DNA of 64,000 nt from a bacterium (GTDB lineage: Bacteria; JAJVIF01): contig JAJVIF010000001.1 in assembly GCA_022072165.1 (NCBI GenBank), positions 62,001 through 126,000 on the forward strand. Reading direction: 5' to 3'. Positions within the stretch are counted from its first letter, which is position 1. Each line of letters opens with the position of its first letter. Under the pieces are notes generated by a model. That model searched no databases and was not told the DNA's origin. It saw nothing but the letters and a program-made list of their open reading frames with translations. Made by a program: the position numbers and the translations under genes. Positions 1 to 9,713 of the stretch are shown here, in pieces.

Positions 1-22
1 CGCGGAAAAGCCGAACTCCGGT

Positions 23-51
23 TTGACACTCCAGAGGGTATCCGTTAGCAT
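23..51 (+). promoter_or_regulatory. Sigma-70-type promoter of the pilus operon
   Basis: A -35 TTGACA (23-28) and a -10 TAGCAT (46-51) are separated by exactly 17 bp. Transcription would start near 58, leaving a leader of about 90 nt before the secretin gene. No gene is seen in bases 1-146. Confidence 0.75.
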
Positions 52-146
52 TCCGGCCAGCTTTGCGACCGCCGGGCGGCCGCCTCATCGGCTGTCCCTT
101 TCATCCATCATGCTCTCAAGTGTCGGCTTGAGGAGGAGCACCGTAA

Positions 147-3100
147 GTGAAGCTGTCACAGCACCGCTGGATCCAGGCGCTGAGCGTACTCATGGGCCTG
201 TGGGTCCTGAGCGCGCTCGCCCTCGCTGAGGGGGCCGCGGCCCGGCTCACCGGAGTGAAATATCTCGAACGAGGTGGGCAGGGGGAACTGGAACTGACCC
301 TTGATGGCCAGGCGACGGTTACCGTCGAACCTCTGGCGACCAGGGATGGCCTCCAGATTCTGCTCAGTGAGACGGATCTGGCCACTGATTTCGCTCTGCC
401 GGAACTGCCGGCAGATGCGGCAGTCGCCAACCTGACCCAGAAGGCGACCATGGAAGGCGATGCCCCGCTGGTCACACTGACCGCCCGGATCCCCAAACTG
501 GCGCTCGCTCTGGAAGATGTGAAAGTGGATGCCAGCCAGGCTGGACTTGTCCGGATCATCTGGCCCATCCCCGAGAAGGCGACCCCGTCGACTCCGGCTC
601 CCAAAGCGCCGCTGCCTGGCCCGTCGGTCGCATCGACCGATCTGCTGGCCATGACTGCGCCAGCGCCGGTGCAGTTGTCAGCGGTGGGCATTGATTCCAT
701 GCCCAATGGCGAAATGGTGGTCCTCACCACTTCTGCCCCGTTGATTCCCGTGGTCCGCGAAGCCTCCTATCCGCATCGACTGATTGTCGACCTGGAAGGA
801 GCCAAAGCTTCCGACGGGCTGTTGCAGCAGTTTAAGTACAACGACCCCGACGGGCTCATTACCCGGGTGGATGTCAATGAGGCCAATGGTGCGCTGCAGG
901 TGGTCCTGCACGTCCACGCCCACGAACGCTATGACGTCGCTGACCTCGGCAACAACCGAACCGCCATTCGGGTGTACGCCGCCCTCGCGCCGATCATCCC
1001 CGAGCTGCCCCAGGCGATTGATGAGCCGGCTCCGATGCCGGTCACGGTCGCTGCGGAGCCGACCGAGGAACCCGCGCTCCCGTCACACAATGCGGTCGCA
1101 GAAACCTCAAACGACACCACTCCGAATTCCGCAGCCATGGATGAGGCCCTGGCGCGCGCGAAGGCCCGGGCCATTCTCGAAGCTGATGGCCCCATCAATA
1201 CTCGCGGCGGGGTGACCCCGGACAAGGCGAGCCAGACCATGGCGCTGGGCATGGGCGATACCGAGCCGATGGCCGGGTCGGACCCCTACACCAGCGGTCC
1301 TGGTCTCAGCCCCCTTTCCAGCAGTGATCTGGAAGAGTATCCGGACCTCCCCATCGACATGGCTGAGTTTGGCGCGGAAGGGACCTTCGACTTCCCGAGC
1401 CTCTCTGGTGCTGCGCAAAGAGAACAGATCTCCAGTGCGATTGTCTCCCTGAACTTTGTTGGAGCCAGCTTCGTCGACGTCATGATGATCCTGGCCCAGC
1501 AAGCGGGCGTGAACTTCGTCCTGGACGCTTACTGGAACCAGACCCCCACCGGCCATGTCCGCGAGCGACAGCCGGGTGGGCCGGGGAACCAGCAGGGGGG
1601 CGGCGGCGGTGGCTTCGGTCCCGGGGGTGGCTTCGGTGGCACCCAGCAGGGGTCTGTCACGATGTTCCTCCAGGAAGTCCCCTTCGATCAGGCCTTCAAG
1701 GTGCTGATGCAGTCCAACAACCTCGACTACAAGGTCTTCCGTGACAGCCCGGATGCGGAGCCCCTGCTCTTCATCTCCACCCGTGAGCGCCTCGAAGGCG
1801 AACTCGGGCTGGGCGTGGTCCAGACTTACCAGCTCCACTACATCCCTCCGGGAGACGCCTACAACTTCCTCTATCAGATGGACCTCCTCCCCTCGACCGG
1901 TGACTTCGGCATCTGGTTCTATGGCGGTGGCGGTCAGGGCGGTGGCGGTGGTACCGGCGGTGGCGGCGGTGGTCGCGGCGGCGGCGGCGGCCAGGGTGGT
2001 GGCGGCGGCGGCGGTGGTCGCGGCGGCGGTGGTGGCGGCTTCAACATGCCCCCCATGGGCGGCGGCTACGGTGGCTTCGGCCTGAACACTGGTCAGCCCG
2101 CGGGCTTTGATCCCGCAAGCGCTCCCCCCGGCGGCTTCTATGGCGGCGTTGGTGCCTCCGGCTCCTTCTATGGCATCGTCAACCCTGGCGCATTCCAGTT
2201 CAGCGCTCCCGGTCCCATCCAGCCTATGCAGGGTGGCGGCGGCGGTGGATTTGGCGGCGGCGGCGGTGGCGGCGGCCAGGGTGGTGGCGGCGGTGGCGGC
2301 GGCCAGGGCGGCGGCGGCGGTGGTGGTGGTGGCCAGGGTGGTGGCGGTGGCCAGTACACCGCGAAGCCCGGTGCCATCGGTATCATGGCCACTAAGGAAA
2401 TGCACGAGCAGATCGCAGCCGCACTGCGCCAGATCGACAAGCCCCCGAGGCAGGTCTATGTCGAAGCGACCTTCCTGACCTTCGACGACAATCCGAATCA
2501 GGTCCCCGACGTCTTTGGCCTCGACAACTTCGGCGCCTGGGCGATCGAGACCGGCGGCGACCGCTTCCCGGTGCAGTTCGATGCCACCGGCGCCGAGGGT
2601 CTGAGCTTCTCGATCCTCCCCAAGAACCAGCGGCTCCCCTTCGATGACTTCCGTGCCCGCTATCAGTACCTCTTCTCTGACCGCAAGGCGAAGATCGTCA
2701 CCGCTCCCCGCGTGGCGGTCATCGATGGCCGGACCGCGACTGTCGGTGTCACCGAGAGCCGCCCGTTCATCATCGACGGTGGCATCATCATCGACCAGTT
2801 CGGTAACGCCGTCCCGGCTCCAGACATCGTCTTCCCGGTCCAGACCGGTACCTTCCTCACCATCACACCCTTCATCGATGACTTCGGAAACATCACCATG
2901 GGCCTGAACCCGCAGATCAACTCGCTTCTGGGTGAGCCGCAGCTCATCAACGGGAACCTGATCTTCGGTACCACGCAGACTCAGGTGAATACGACCCTCC
3001 GCCTGCGCGATGGCGAGACCATCGTGATCGGTGGTCTGACCCGCCGAGACCGCGATGTCCGACGGCAGTATGTCCCCTTCCTGGGCGACATCCCGCTCAT

Positions 3101-3185
3101 CGGCAAGCTCTTCGGTCGGGAAGAGATCATCGAAGTCGACAGTCAGCTGGTGGTGCTCATCACCACGCACCTGGTTGGTTCCTAA
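147..3185 (+). CDS. pilQ: Type IV pilus secretin (PilQ-like) with glycine-rich insertions
   Basis: Outer-membrane secretin, the ring through which the pilus fibre passes. The GTG start follows AGGAGGAG at 131-138. A signal peptide covers about residues 1-31. Two AMIN-like domains (about 33-135 and 180-280), which in PilQ bind peptidoglycan, are followed by an STN/N0-like region (430-555), an N1-like region (560-775) and the C-terminal secretin barrel (790-1010). The barrel ends with the family hallmark VPFLGDIPLIGKLF. Three glycine tracts (about 473-500, 592-634 and 696-736) interrupt the N0 and N1 regions, making the protein (1012 aa) longer than typical PilQ. It is first in an operon with PilM/N/O/P-like genes. 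Family assignment is secure; use in twitching, secretion or DNA uptake is not shown. Confidence 0.9.
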   Translation: MKLSQHRWIQALSVLMGLWVLSALALAEGAAARLTGVKYLERGGQGELELTLDGQATVTVEPLATRDGLQILLSETDLATDFALPELPADAAVANLTQKATMEGDAPLVTLTARIPKLALALEDVKVDASQAGLVRIIWPIPEKATPSTPAPKAPLPGPSVASTDLLAMTAPAPVQLSAVGIDSMPNGEMVVLTTSAPLIPVVREASYPHRLIVDLEGAKASDGLLQQFKYNDPDGLITRVDVNEANGALQVVLHVHAHERYDVADLGNNRTAIRVYAALAPIIPELPQAIDEPAPMPVTVAAEPTEEPALPSHNAVAETSNDTTPNSAAMDEALARAKARAILEADGPINTRGGVTPDKASQTMALGMGDTEPMAGSDPYTSGPGLSPLSSSDLEEYPDLPIDMAEFGAEGTFDFPSLSGAAQREQISSAIVSLNFVGASFVDVMMILAQQAGVNFVLDAYWNQTPTGHVRERQPGGPGNQQGGGGGGFGPGGGFGGTQQGSVTMFLQEVPFDQAFKVLMQSNNLDYKVFRDSPDAEPLLFISTRERLEGELGLGVVQTYQLHYIPPGDAYNFLYQMDLLPSTGDFGIWFYGGGGQGGGGGTGGGGGGRGGGGGQGGGGGGGGRGGGGGGFNMPPMGGGYGGFGLNTGQPAGFDPASAPPGGFYGGVGASGSFYGIVNPGAFQFSAPGPIQPMQGGGGGGFGGGGGGGGQGGGGGGGGQGGGGGGGGGQGGGGGQYTAKPGAIGIMATKEMHEQIAAALRQIDKPPRQVYVEATFLTFDDNPNQVPDVFGLDNFGAWAIETGGDRFPVQFDATGAEGLSFSILPKNQRLPFDDFRARYQYLFSDRKAKIVTAPRVAVIDGRTATVGVTESRPFIIDGGIIIDQFGNAVPAPDIVFPVQTGTFLTITPFIDDFGNITMGLNPQINSLLGEPQLINGNLIFGTTQTQVNTTLRLRDGETIVIGGLTRRDRDVRRQYVPFLGDIPLIGKLFGREEIIEVDSQLVVLITTHLVGS

Positions 3186-3281
3186 AGCCTGATCTGCGCG
3201 CCGGCGACACGGTGAGTGCTCTGAGCACGCCGGTCGCCGGCCGCCGATGGCTTGTCGCTTATCCCTCGCGCAAGGTGCTGC

Positions 3282-5246
3282 ATGGCTGAAAAGCGGATCA
3301 TCGGTATTGACTTCACCAACAACGAACTCCGGTTGGTGGAGGTGGTTCAGAAGGGGAAGGGCGCAGTCCTCGAGCACTTCGCCGTCGGCGAGATCCCGGC
3401 AGGTGTGTTTGCGGCAGGCAAGGTCGTGGAAGTCGACCGCCTCCGCTCAGTGATCAAGGACCTCCTGACAACCCATCGATTCAAGGGCAAGAAGGCGATT
3501 CTGGGGGTCTCCGGCAAGTTCGGTGTCACCCGCCTGATTACGTTGCCCAAGATGAATCTCACCCAGACCCGGGATGCGATTCAGCTCCAGCTCTCGCAGT
3601 ACGTCCCCTTTAGCCCAGGGGACACCAGCTACGACTACAAAGTCCTGCGTGAGATCAAAGAAGAAGAGCAGTTGCAGCAGGAAATCCTGCTGGCTGCCAC
3701 CCGACGAAGCATGCTCCAGGGACTGCTGCAGGCAGTTCGTAAAGCAGGACTGACTGTCGTTGCGGTCAAGATCACGACCCTCTCCAGTTACAACCTGTTC
3801 GAGAGCGACTACTTCGATGCCGATCAGGCGGTGGGCTTCTGCGATGTCCGTGACAACGTCACCGACATCTCCTTCGTCGGAGAAAACCTCTTCCGTCTCT
3901 CCCGCTCCGTAGAATTCGGCGCTGCTTCAATCATTGAAGCTGTCCGCCGCAAGCTGGGAGGGAGTAACGAAGAGACGCTCGAGTATCTGCAGTACAACCC
4001 GGTCGATCTGACCGAGGTCTTCCAGGCCTCCGCTGAAATGGAAGCCGATATCGGAGGTCTCGCCGGGGTGACGCAGGAAGAGCCGCGCGCGAAGATCGTG
4101 CGGGATGCGGTGATCCGTGTCCTCTCGACGTTCGTGAACGAGCTCATGCGCTCAATCCGTTACTTCGAAAGCCAGCAGAAGCGTCGTGCCCGGGTCGGCA
4201 AAGTGGTGATCTTCGGGAACATCTCGTTCCTGAAGAACCTGGAGCCGTACATCGCGGAGCAGACCGGTCTTGACATCCGGGTCGTCAATGAGATCCCCGA
4301 GCTGACCAACAGCCTCAGCGAGCTGGATCAGCGCCTCTATCATGACCACGCTCCTGAGGGTGTCGTGGCGGCGGGTCTGGCTTACGACGCCGTTCTCAGC
4401 AAGCGGCTCGAGTACAACCTGATGCCGCGCGAAGCCCTGGTCCGGCGCAAGACGTACAACGCCCTGAAGTATGTCGCGGGCCTGTACATCGTCATGGTGG
4501 CCCTGGCACTGGCGTATTACTTCCAGAAGTACGAAACCGCCGAGGGCTTCAAGACAGAAATCGCGAAGACGGAGCGGGATCTCCAAAAGGTGGCTCCGTA
4601 CTTTACGGAAACCGAAAACCTCAAAGCGGAGATCAACAAAGTCGCCCCCAAGATGGAAGGGGTCATGTCCATCACCAAGAAGATGTTCCCGTGGGAAGTC
4701 CTCACAACGGAACTCGCCTACATGATGGAAGACTACTCCTGGGTGACGGAGTACAGCCTGGACGCGCAGAAGAAGGAGCTGAAGATCACCGCGATCACCT
4801 TCAAGCTCTCGAACTTCATGACCTTCTGGGTCAGCCTCCACAACTCTCGGATCTACAACGTGACCGAGGAAAAAATCGATCTGGACCTCCCCGACGTCCC
4901 ACAGGATGGCGGTCCGACGATCGCTCCTGGCAGCGGTGGCGGTGGAGGAGGAGCCGGGGCTTCTGCTCCTCCTCCTGGCGGCGTCTCCATCAGCCCGGTC
5001 TCCAATCGCGGCGGCATCGCCCAGTTCGGCGGCATGCGGCAGATGGCGCAACGCCCCCGACCGGAGCCGTACTACGGCCTCCCGCAGGGTCCTGCCGGGA
5101 TTGGCGACATCACCGACTTCTGGCGCGGTCGACAGCGACCGTTCCTGGTGACGGTCGAAGCGGGGCACACCTTCGCGATCCGCGACGAGTTCCTCAAAGC
5201 CCAGGAAGACATCTATCCCGGCCTTGACAGCCTCAAGGTTAACTAG
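3282..5246 (+). CDS. pilM: PilM-PilN fusion, type IV pilus inner-membrane platform
   Basis: One 654-aa frame carries two proteins that are normally separate. Residues 1-370 are PilM, a cytoplasmic actin-like ATPase (GIDFTNNELRLVE resembles the first phosphate loop). Around residue 377 comes NLMPRE, which matches the N-terminal PilM-binding motif of PilN (usually INLLP). A membrane segment (397-417), a coiled coil (420-460) and a small ferredoxin-like domain to about 545 follow. A glycine/proline linker (551-570) then leads to an extra tail of about 85 residues of unknown role. ATG 3282 is chosen over an in-frame ATG 30 bases upstream because AAGGTG precedes it and the protein then begins like PilM. 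No stop or frameshift lies between the halves. Confidence 0.88.
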   Translation: MAEKRIIGIDFTNNELRLVEVVQKGKGAVLEHFAVGEIPAGVFAAGKVVEVDRLRSVIKDLLTTHRFKGKKAILGVSGKFGVTRLITLPKMNLTQTRDAIQLQLSQYVPFSPGDTSYDYKVLREIKEEEQLQQEILLAATRRSMLQGLLQAVRKAGLTVVAVKITTLSSYNLFESDYFDADQAVGFCDVRDNVTDISFVGENLFRLSRSVEFGAASIIEAVRRKLGGSNEETLEYLQYNPVDLTEVFQASAEMEADIGGLAGVTQEEPRAKIVRDAVIRVLSTFVNELMRSIRYFESQQKRRARVGKVVIFGNISFLKNLEPYIAEQTGLDIRVVNEIPELTNSLSELDQRLYHDHAPEGVVAAGLAYDAVLSKRLEYNLMPREALVRRKTYNALKYVAGLYIVMVALALAYYFQKYETAEGFKTEIAKTERDLQKVAPYFTETENLKAEINKVAPKMEGVMSITKKMFPWEVLTTELAYMMEDYSWVTEYSLDAQKKELKITAITFKLSNFMTFWVSLHNSRIYNVTEEKIDLDLPDVPQDGGPTIAPGSGGGGGGAGASAPPPGGVSISPVSNRGGIAQFGGMRQMAQRPRPEPYYGLPQGPAGIGDITDFWRGRQRPFLVTVEAGHTFAIRDEFLKAQEDIYPGLDSLKVN

Positions 5247-5278
5247 TCCAACCTCCACCAGAAAGGGACCGGCACACT

Positions 5279-6238
5279 ATGGAACGTGACATTCCCCGCG
5301 GGGGAGGCCAGGACGCCACCATCGCAGCAGCGGTGGCGGCGCTCATCTTCATCGGTACCTTCGTGGCCTACTACTACATGGCCCTGAAGCCGAAAGTCGA
5401 AGAGATTGCCATGCTGGAAGGCCAGAAGCAGGCGAAGATCTCGGAGCTCCAGAACAAGCTCTCCGTGATCAAAGAGCAGAAGAACTACGAGGTGCGCCTC
5501 GCCGTCCTCCACGATCAGTGGGACGAGAACAAGCACTGGTTCATCAACGGCCTCATCGACTGGAATAGTCGGGAAGAGGTCGCCCAGACCCAGTTCAACA
5601 TCTTCCAGCTCTACGAACGGGTCATCGATATCGCCCGGGGCGCTGGCATCGACGTGGACAATCGCTCCACGGATGGCTACACCCCGTTCCAGATCGAGAT
5701 TGACGAGGCGATTAAGTTCTACCTCGATGACGAGCCCTACGACTTCCCAAACGAGTACTACTTCCTGCTCGAAGATCTAACCTTTGAGCCATCGTATCGC
5801 TTCCCCAAAGATGGGGCTGGTGGACTCGCCAGTGTCACGACCGAGGGCAAGTCGCTCTTCAATGCGCACAACTTCACGGTGACCTTCCAGGCACCGTATG
5901 AAGTGGCCGCCCGGTTCACCAAGCAGTTGCAGCAGCGCTTCGGCGAAGAGGACACGCTGGTGGCGGTCCACTGCTTCTCCAGTGCTGGTGATCCCGTGCC
6001 GCGTACGCGCTTCTCACCTTTCAGCCCGGTGACCACCACCAGTGTGGAGATCCCGGTCACCATGTACTGCACCGCATATTCAATCTTTGATGCCCCCGGC
6101 ATCACGATCAACCCGCCTCCCAGCCTCCCGGGTGAAACCGACTGCAAGGGCGGCTCCGGAGCCCGTGGCGGCGGCGGTGGTGGCGGCGGTGGAAGCACGG
6201 GCGGCGGCGGTGGTGGTCTCTCCCTGGGAGCAGGCTAA
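5279..6238 (+). CDS. pilO: PilO-like pilus assembly protein with glycine-rich C-terminus
   Basis: Bitopic inner-membrane protein in the PilO position of the operon, 32 nt after pilMN. The ribosome site AAAGGGA lies about 10 nt before ATG. A short cytoplasmic N-terminus precedes a membrane helix (about residues 15-34), a coiled coil (36-65) and a periplasmic domain. In the family this domain pairs with PilN and links to PilP and the secretin. The last 30 residues are almost only Gly and Ser, which is unusual for PilO and echoes the tracts in the two preceding proteins. Assignment rests on topology and gene order more than on strong motifs. Confidence 0.72.
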   Translation: MERDIPRGGGQDATIAAAVAALIFIGTFVAYYYMALKPKVEEIAMLEGQKQAKISELQNKLSVIKEQKNYEVRLAVLHDQWDENKHWFINGLIDWNSREEVAQTQFNIFQLYERVIDIARGAGIDVDNRSTDGYTPFQIEIDEAIKFYLDDEPYDFPNEYYFLLEDLTFEPSYRFPKDGAGGLASVTTEGKSLFNAHNFTVTFQAPYEVAARFTKQLQQRFGEEDTLVAVHCFSSAGDPVPRTRFSPFSPVTTTSVEIPVTMYCTAYSIFDAPGITINPPPSLPGETDCKGGSGARGGGGGGGGGSTGGGGGGLSLGAG

Positions 6239-6325
6239 TTCGCACCAGCCCCGGAGTGTCGCGACCTGAGCCGATGTGCGATACTAATGTCAGAGCCAGT
6301 ACGAAGCGTACAGAAGGAGCTTCCC

Positions 6326-7192
6326 ATGAAGCGCGGACGCATTCAGATCGGTCTCATCCTCTCTCTCCTGGCAGCAGGCGGAGTGATCTCGGCAGTCGCC
6401 GCTCTGGTTGGGCCTAGCGCGTCCAGCCAGGTGGCCAGTTCCGGCGTGGCCTATGCCCAGGGCGAGGGAGCACCGGTGGCTGAGGCTCCGGCCGCAACAG
6501 AAGCCGCACCGGCCGCTGAGAGTGATCTGACCAAGCGGGTCCGAAGTCTTCCGCACGGTCCCGACATCTACGAGACCCACGCGGCGCAGACGCCGCAGGG
6601 CTTGCGCTCATTTGAGACTGAAGGCATTCCTTCATTCTCGTATGCTGGCATGGACAGTCCCGTGGCTCAGACCACCGAAAAGATTCGCGAGCTCGACATC
6701 GCCAAGGCAGCGGCGCAGAAGTACGAGATCGCGAAAGAGTACCTGTCTGAAGATCGGTTCGGACGGACGGATCCCCTCGAAATCACTGATGCGGTGCCGC
6801 AGGAACTGCGACTGCTTTATGCGGGGCAGGGAGACCTGGATGCGCTCAGCGATGCCGAACTCGAGAACCTCTTCCTCTCCGGTATCCGGACGCAGTTGCA
6901 GTATGTCCCGATCACCATCATCGGCGTGGTCGACAACGGCATCCAGCGGCTGGTACTCATGGAGTATTTCGGTTCCAAGCTGACCGCCCAGGAAGGGCAG
7001 TCGATGGGTCTGGGACGTTTCCCCATCGATCCGCAGAATCCCCGGCGGTACATGGAGCTCTCCCTGACGGTGATGAAGATTCAGTCTGACTATGTGCAGT
7101 TGCAGTTCAACGTGAACTACACCCTGCTCAACGGTCAGATGGAAAGCCTCACGCCGGTCGTGCGGAAGTTCTACACCCGCATGAAGTACTAG
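6326..7192 (+). CDS. Periplasmic or lipid-anchorless PilP-like protein of the pilus operon
   Basis: This 288-aa exported protein occupies the place where pilP normally lies. The ATG at 6326 is 6 nt after AGAAGGAGC and gives a signal peptide (MKRGRIQIGLILSLLAAGG, cleaved near residue 45, after AYAQG). There is no lipobox cysteine, unlike classical PilP lipoproteins. An Ala/Glu/Pro-rich stretch follows, then a conserved-looking C-terminal half (about 150-288) rich in beta-strand patterns. No motif is clear enough to prove PilP homology. Its position, export signal and shared transcription suggest a role in joining the inner platform to the secretin. It is the last gene before the operon terminator. 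Confidence 0.5.
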   Translation: MKRGRIQIGLILSLLAAGGVISAVAALVGPSASSQVASSGVAYAQGEGAPVAEAPAATEAAPAAESDLTKRVRSLPHGPDIYETHAAQTPQGLRSFETEGIPSFSYAGMDSPVAQTTEKIRELDIAKAAAQKYEIAKEYLSEDRFGRTDPLEITDAVPQELRLLYAGQGDLDALSDAELENLFLSGIRTQLQYVPITIIGVVDNGIQRLVLMEYFGSKLTAQEGQSMGLGRFPIDPQNPRRYMELSLTVMKIQSDYVQLQFNVNYTLLNGQMESLTPVVRKFYTRMKY

Positions 7193-7216
7193 GCCCTTGT
7201 GTGAAAGCATGTCTCG

Positions 7217-7241
7217 ACGCCCCCCGTCCGGGGGGCGTTTT
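7217..7241 (+). terminator. Rho-independent terminator of the pilus operon
   Basis: A perfect GC stem (ACGCCCCCC at 7217-7225 with GGGGGGCGT at 7230-7238) is followed by TTTT, 25 nt after the last pilus gene. Confidence 0.85.
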
Positions 7242-7439
7242 GCTGTCCCAGGCCTGGGCTCATGAGTAGAGTCATGTCCCCTACAATGCCGTCAGCAAAC
7301 GGACCCTGCCGCTGGCTGTATTGACAGCAGGCTGGAGGATGCGCTGTCTCCGCAATCACCCCCAGAACCGGCACCGGCTCCCTGGTCCTTTGGGATCGCC
7401 TCTGCAGATCCTGCTGAGCCCCGGGCCAGAACACCGGTC

Positions 7440-9713
7440 ATGGTGGTCCTGCTGGGGGGACTCTGGCTGCTCTTGAACAACGCCGGGGGGAGCGATCTTG
7501 CGAAGGCCCCGCCGTACTTCTTCGCAACACTCTGGTGGGGATGGGTCCTCTGGCTCGCGTGGAGCGCGACCCGTGCGCCACAGGGGCTCTGGAACAGCCT
7601 CGACCGGAGTCTGAAACTCCCCGCCATCGCGGTGTTCACCATCTGCCTGTTGAATCTCGGTGCTGCAGCGGGTTATGCCGATGCGGGGCAATTGGCACCG
7701 CTGGCCTGGACAGGCTGGATCTGGTGGATCAGCCTGTTGCTCAGCGGCGTACTGCTGACACGCTGGCTGCAGGACGACACTCCGGGTCTGGCACCGGTCA
7801 TTCTGCAGACGCTCCTCCTATTGGGCGCACTGATCGCCCTTCATGGGTTGTTGGATTACTTTCAGGCGAACGCGTCACAGCCATTGCGGGGGGTCTTTGC
7901 CTGGCATAACCCGGCTGGCGGGTACTTCGCTATGCTGCTCCCGATTGCCCTGAGTCGGGCGCTTGGTGAGCGGGTGCCGAAGGTGGCGCTGTTCTACGGG
8001 GGAATTACCCTGCTTCTCGGAATAGCGTTGCTCGCGACCAATTCCCGTGGAGCCTGGCTCACGGGGCTCATCGGTGTGGTCTATCTGGTGGTCCGGCTTG
8101 GCTGGTCACGACTGGCCATCCCCTGGCGTCTGGGGGCGCTGGGCAGCGCTGTGGTGCTGGCGATTGTGCTCCCGTTTGTCGTGGGAGGTCCGTTGGCTCC
8201 CATCCGCGACCGGATCATCAGCCTTACTGCAACACGCGACTTTTCGGTGGAGGGGCGCGGCGCGTTTTACCAGACCGCCTGGCGTCTCTTCGTGGAAGGT
8301 CCCTCAGCGGTCCCGGAGTCCCGGGCGATGGCCGTCCTGGGAACTGGTTTTTCCACGTACCGCTTCCTCTCGCCCCTCAAGCAGACCGACCCCCGGTACT
8401 ACTCGTCCGATCCCCATTCGTTCTTTTTCCAGTGGCTGGTAGAACTGGGGATCATCGGACTCGCGGGCTGCTGCCTCCTGTGGGGATGGTGGGGCTGGGT
8501 GCAATGGGGAACCCCGCTGCTGCGGATGCCGTCGCCAGATGCCGCTCCCGCTGCGCCGCACCTCTGGGAGGGGCAGCATCTCGACCTGCACGGCATCATT
8601 GCCGGACTTCTCGCAGGCTGGCTGCACTGGCTCATCGATTTCGATGCGACCTACATGCTCATTGTCTGGACCGCGATCACGCTCATGGCGATTGTGGTCG
8701 CGACCCTCCGGACACAGGCAGGTGCTCCGCCACTCTGGAACATCACCCCGCAACAGCCCGCAGCGCCAGCTGGCAACACGCGGCTGCGCGAATGGCGCAT
8801 CAGTCAACTCCTGGGGAGTCTGCTGCTGCTGGGGCTCCTGGCTGGGGCGGTCGCGTCCGCCCTGTTCGCCGCCAGTAAATTCTTCTACGACCGGGCGGAG
8901 GATGCCTTCAAGGCCTGGGAGCGGCAGCCGACTCTCGACCTGCTGCCCCGGGCGCAATCTGACTACGCCCTCGCCGCTGCGCTCTGGCCCTATGACGGCG
9001 ATGGCTGGCGAGGCTTGAGCGTGACGGAACTCTGGCTCGGCACGCAGGCGATGCCGTTTGATCCCGAAATCGGCACGCAGACGTTGCTGGAAGCCCGCAA
9101 GCACGCTGTGACCGCCACGAAGTTTGCCGCGTACAACGCCCGCAACTGGAACAACCTGGCGCAGGTCGATGCAGCATTACTCCGTGCCGGCGCGATGGAT
9201 CAGGCCACCGCCGCCAACAACATGCAAGTCGCCCTCATCACTGCCATTACCCGCGACCCCCTGAACAATCCCCGGTACTACATCCAGCTCACCCAGGCAC
9301 TGTCGCTGGGCGAGCCCTCGGAGAATCGCGACCGGGCGATCGTCCTCAACATCGACCGGCTGATGCAGTACTACCCACCATCACAGATCAGCGAGTTCTC
9401 GAAAACCCGGCTGGACTGGCAGCATCTGCCGCTGAGCTATGCCCAGGTCTGGCCGTTTTATCTGCTCGCTCTCCGCAGTCTGGAGGATGCCAATGGGATT
9501 CAGCGGGCCCGGCTCGTGGCGCTGGAGCAAATCCTGCCAGCGCTCAAAGATTCGGAGTATGTCCCACTGGAAGTAAAGGCGAAGGTCTTGCCGGTGGTTC
9601 GGCAAGTGGTAGACGAAATCGACCGCCCTACGGGCGAGGTGGTGCTGACACCCGAGTTGCTCCAGGCGCTGCAGGGTATCGGCACGTCTGAGGAAGCCAC
9701 GGAGGATTCCTGA
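7440..9713 (+). CDS. O-antigen ligase/polymerase family membrane protein with C-terminal helical repeat region
   Basis: A 757-aa polytopic protein. The first 470 residues hold about ten to twelve hydrophobic segments. A large external loop near residues 270-330 carries a pattern typical of the Wzy_C family (GTGFSTYRF and DPHSFFFQWLVELGI). Members ligate or polymerise surface glycans in the inner membrane. The remaining 280 residues are soluble, alpha-helical and TPR-like. ATG 7440 lacks a good ribosome site, and the frame stays open upstream to 7266 without another ATG, GTG or TTG, so the true N-terminus could be longer with an unusual start. A -10-like TACAAT lies at 7282. The stop overlaps the start of the next gene (TGATG). 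The sugar substrate is unknown. Confidence 0.75.
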   Translation: MVVLLGGLWLLLNNAGGSDLAKAPPYFFATLWWGWVLWLAWSATRAPQGLWNSLDRSLKLPAIAVFTICLLNLGAAAGYADAGQLAPLAWTGWIWWISLLLSGVLLTRWLQDDTPGLAPVILQTLLLLGALIALHGLLDYFQANASQPLRGVFAWHNPAGGYFAMLLPIALSRALGERVPKVALFYGGITLLLGIALLATNSRGAWLTGLIGVVYLVVRLGWSRLAIPWRLGALGSAVVLAIVLPFVVGGPLAPIRDRIISLTATRDFSVEGRGAFYQTAWRLFVEGPSAVPESRAMAVLGTGFSTYRFLSPLKQTDPRYYSSDPHSFFFQWLVELGIIGLAGCCLLWGWWGWVQWGTPLLRMPSPDAAPAAPHLWEGQHLDLHGIIAGLLAGWLHWLIDFDATYMLIVWTAITLMAIVVATLRTQAGAPPLWNITPQQPAAPAGNTRLREWRISQLLGSLLLLGLLAGAVASALFAASKFFYDRAEDAFKAWERQPTLDLLPRAQSDYALAAALWPYDGDGWRGLSVTELWLGTQAMPFDPEIGTQTLLEARKHAVTATKFAAYNARNWNNLAQVDAALLRAGAMDQATAANNMQVALITAITRDPLNNPRYYIQLTQALSLGEPSENRDRAIVLNIDRLMQYYPPSQISEFSKTRLDWQHLPLSYAQVWPFYLLALRSLEDANGIQRARLVALEQILPALKDSEYVPLEVKAKVLPVVRQVVDEIDRPTGEVVLTPELLQALQGIGTSEEATEDS

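Noticed and set aside
1107-3377. Very long minus-strand open frame opposite the secretin gene
   Set aside because: It has Ala/Thr low complexity mirroring the glycine codons of pilQ, no ribosome site and no domain; it is a coding shadow.
7266-7439. N-terminal extension of the O-antigen-ligase-like protein
   Set aside because: The frame is open but holds no ATG, GTG or TTG; left as a possibility in that entry only.
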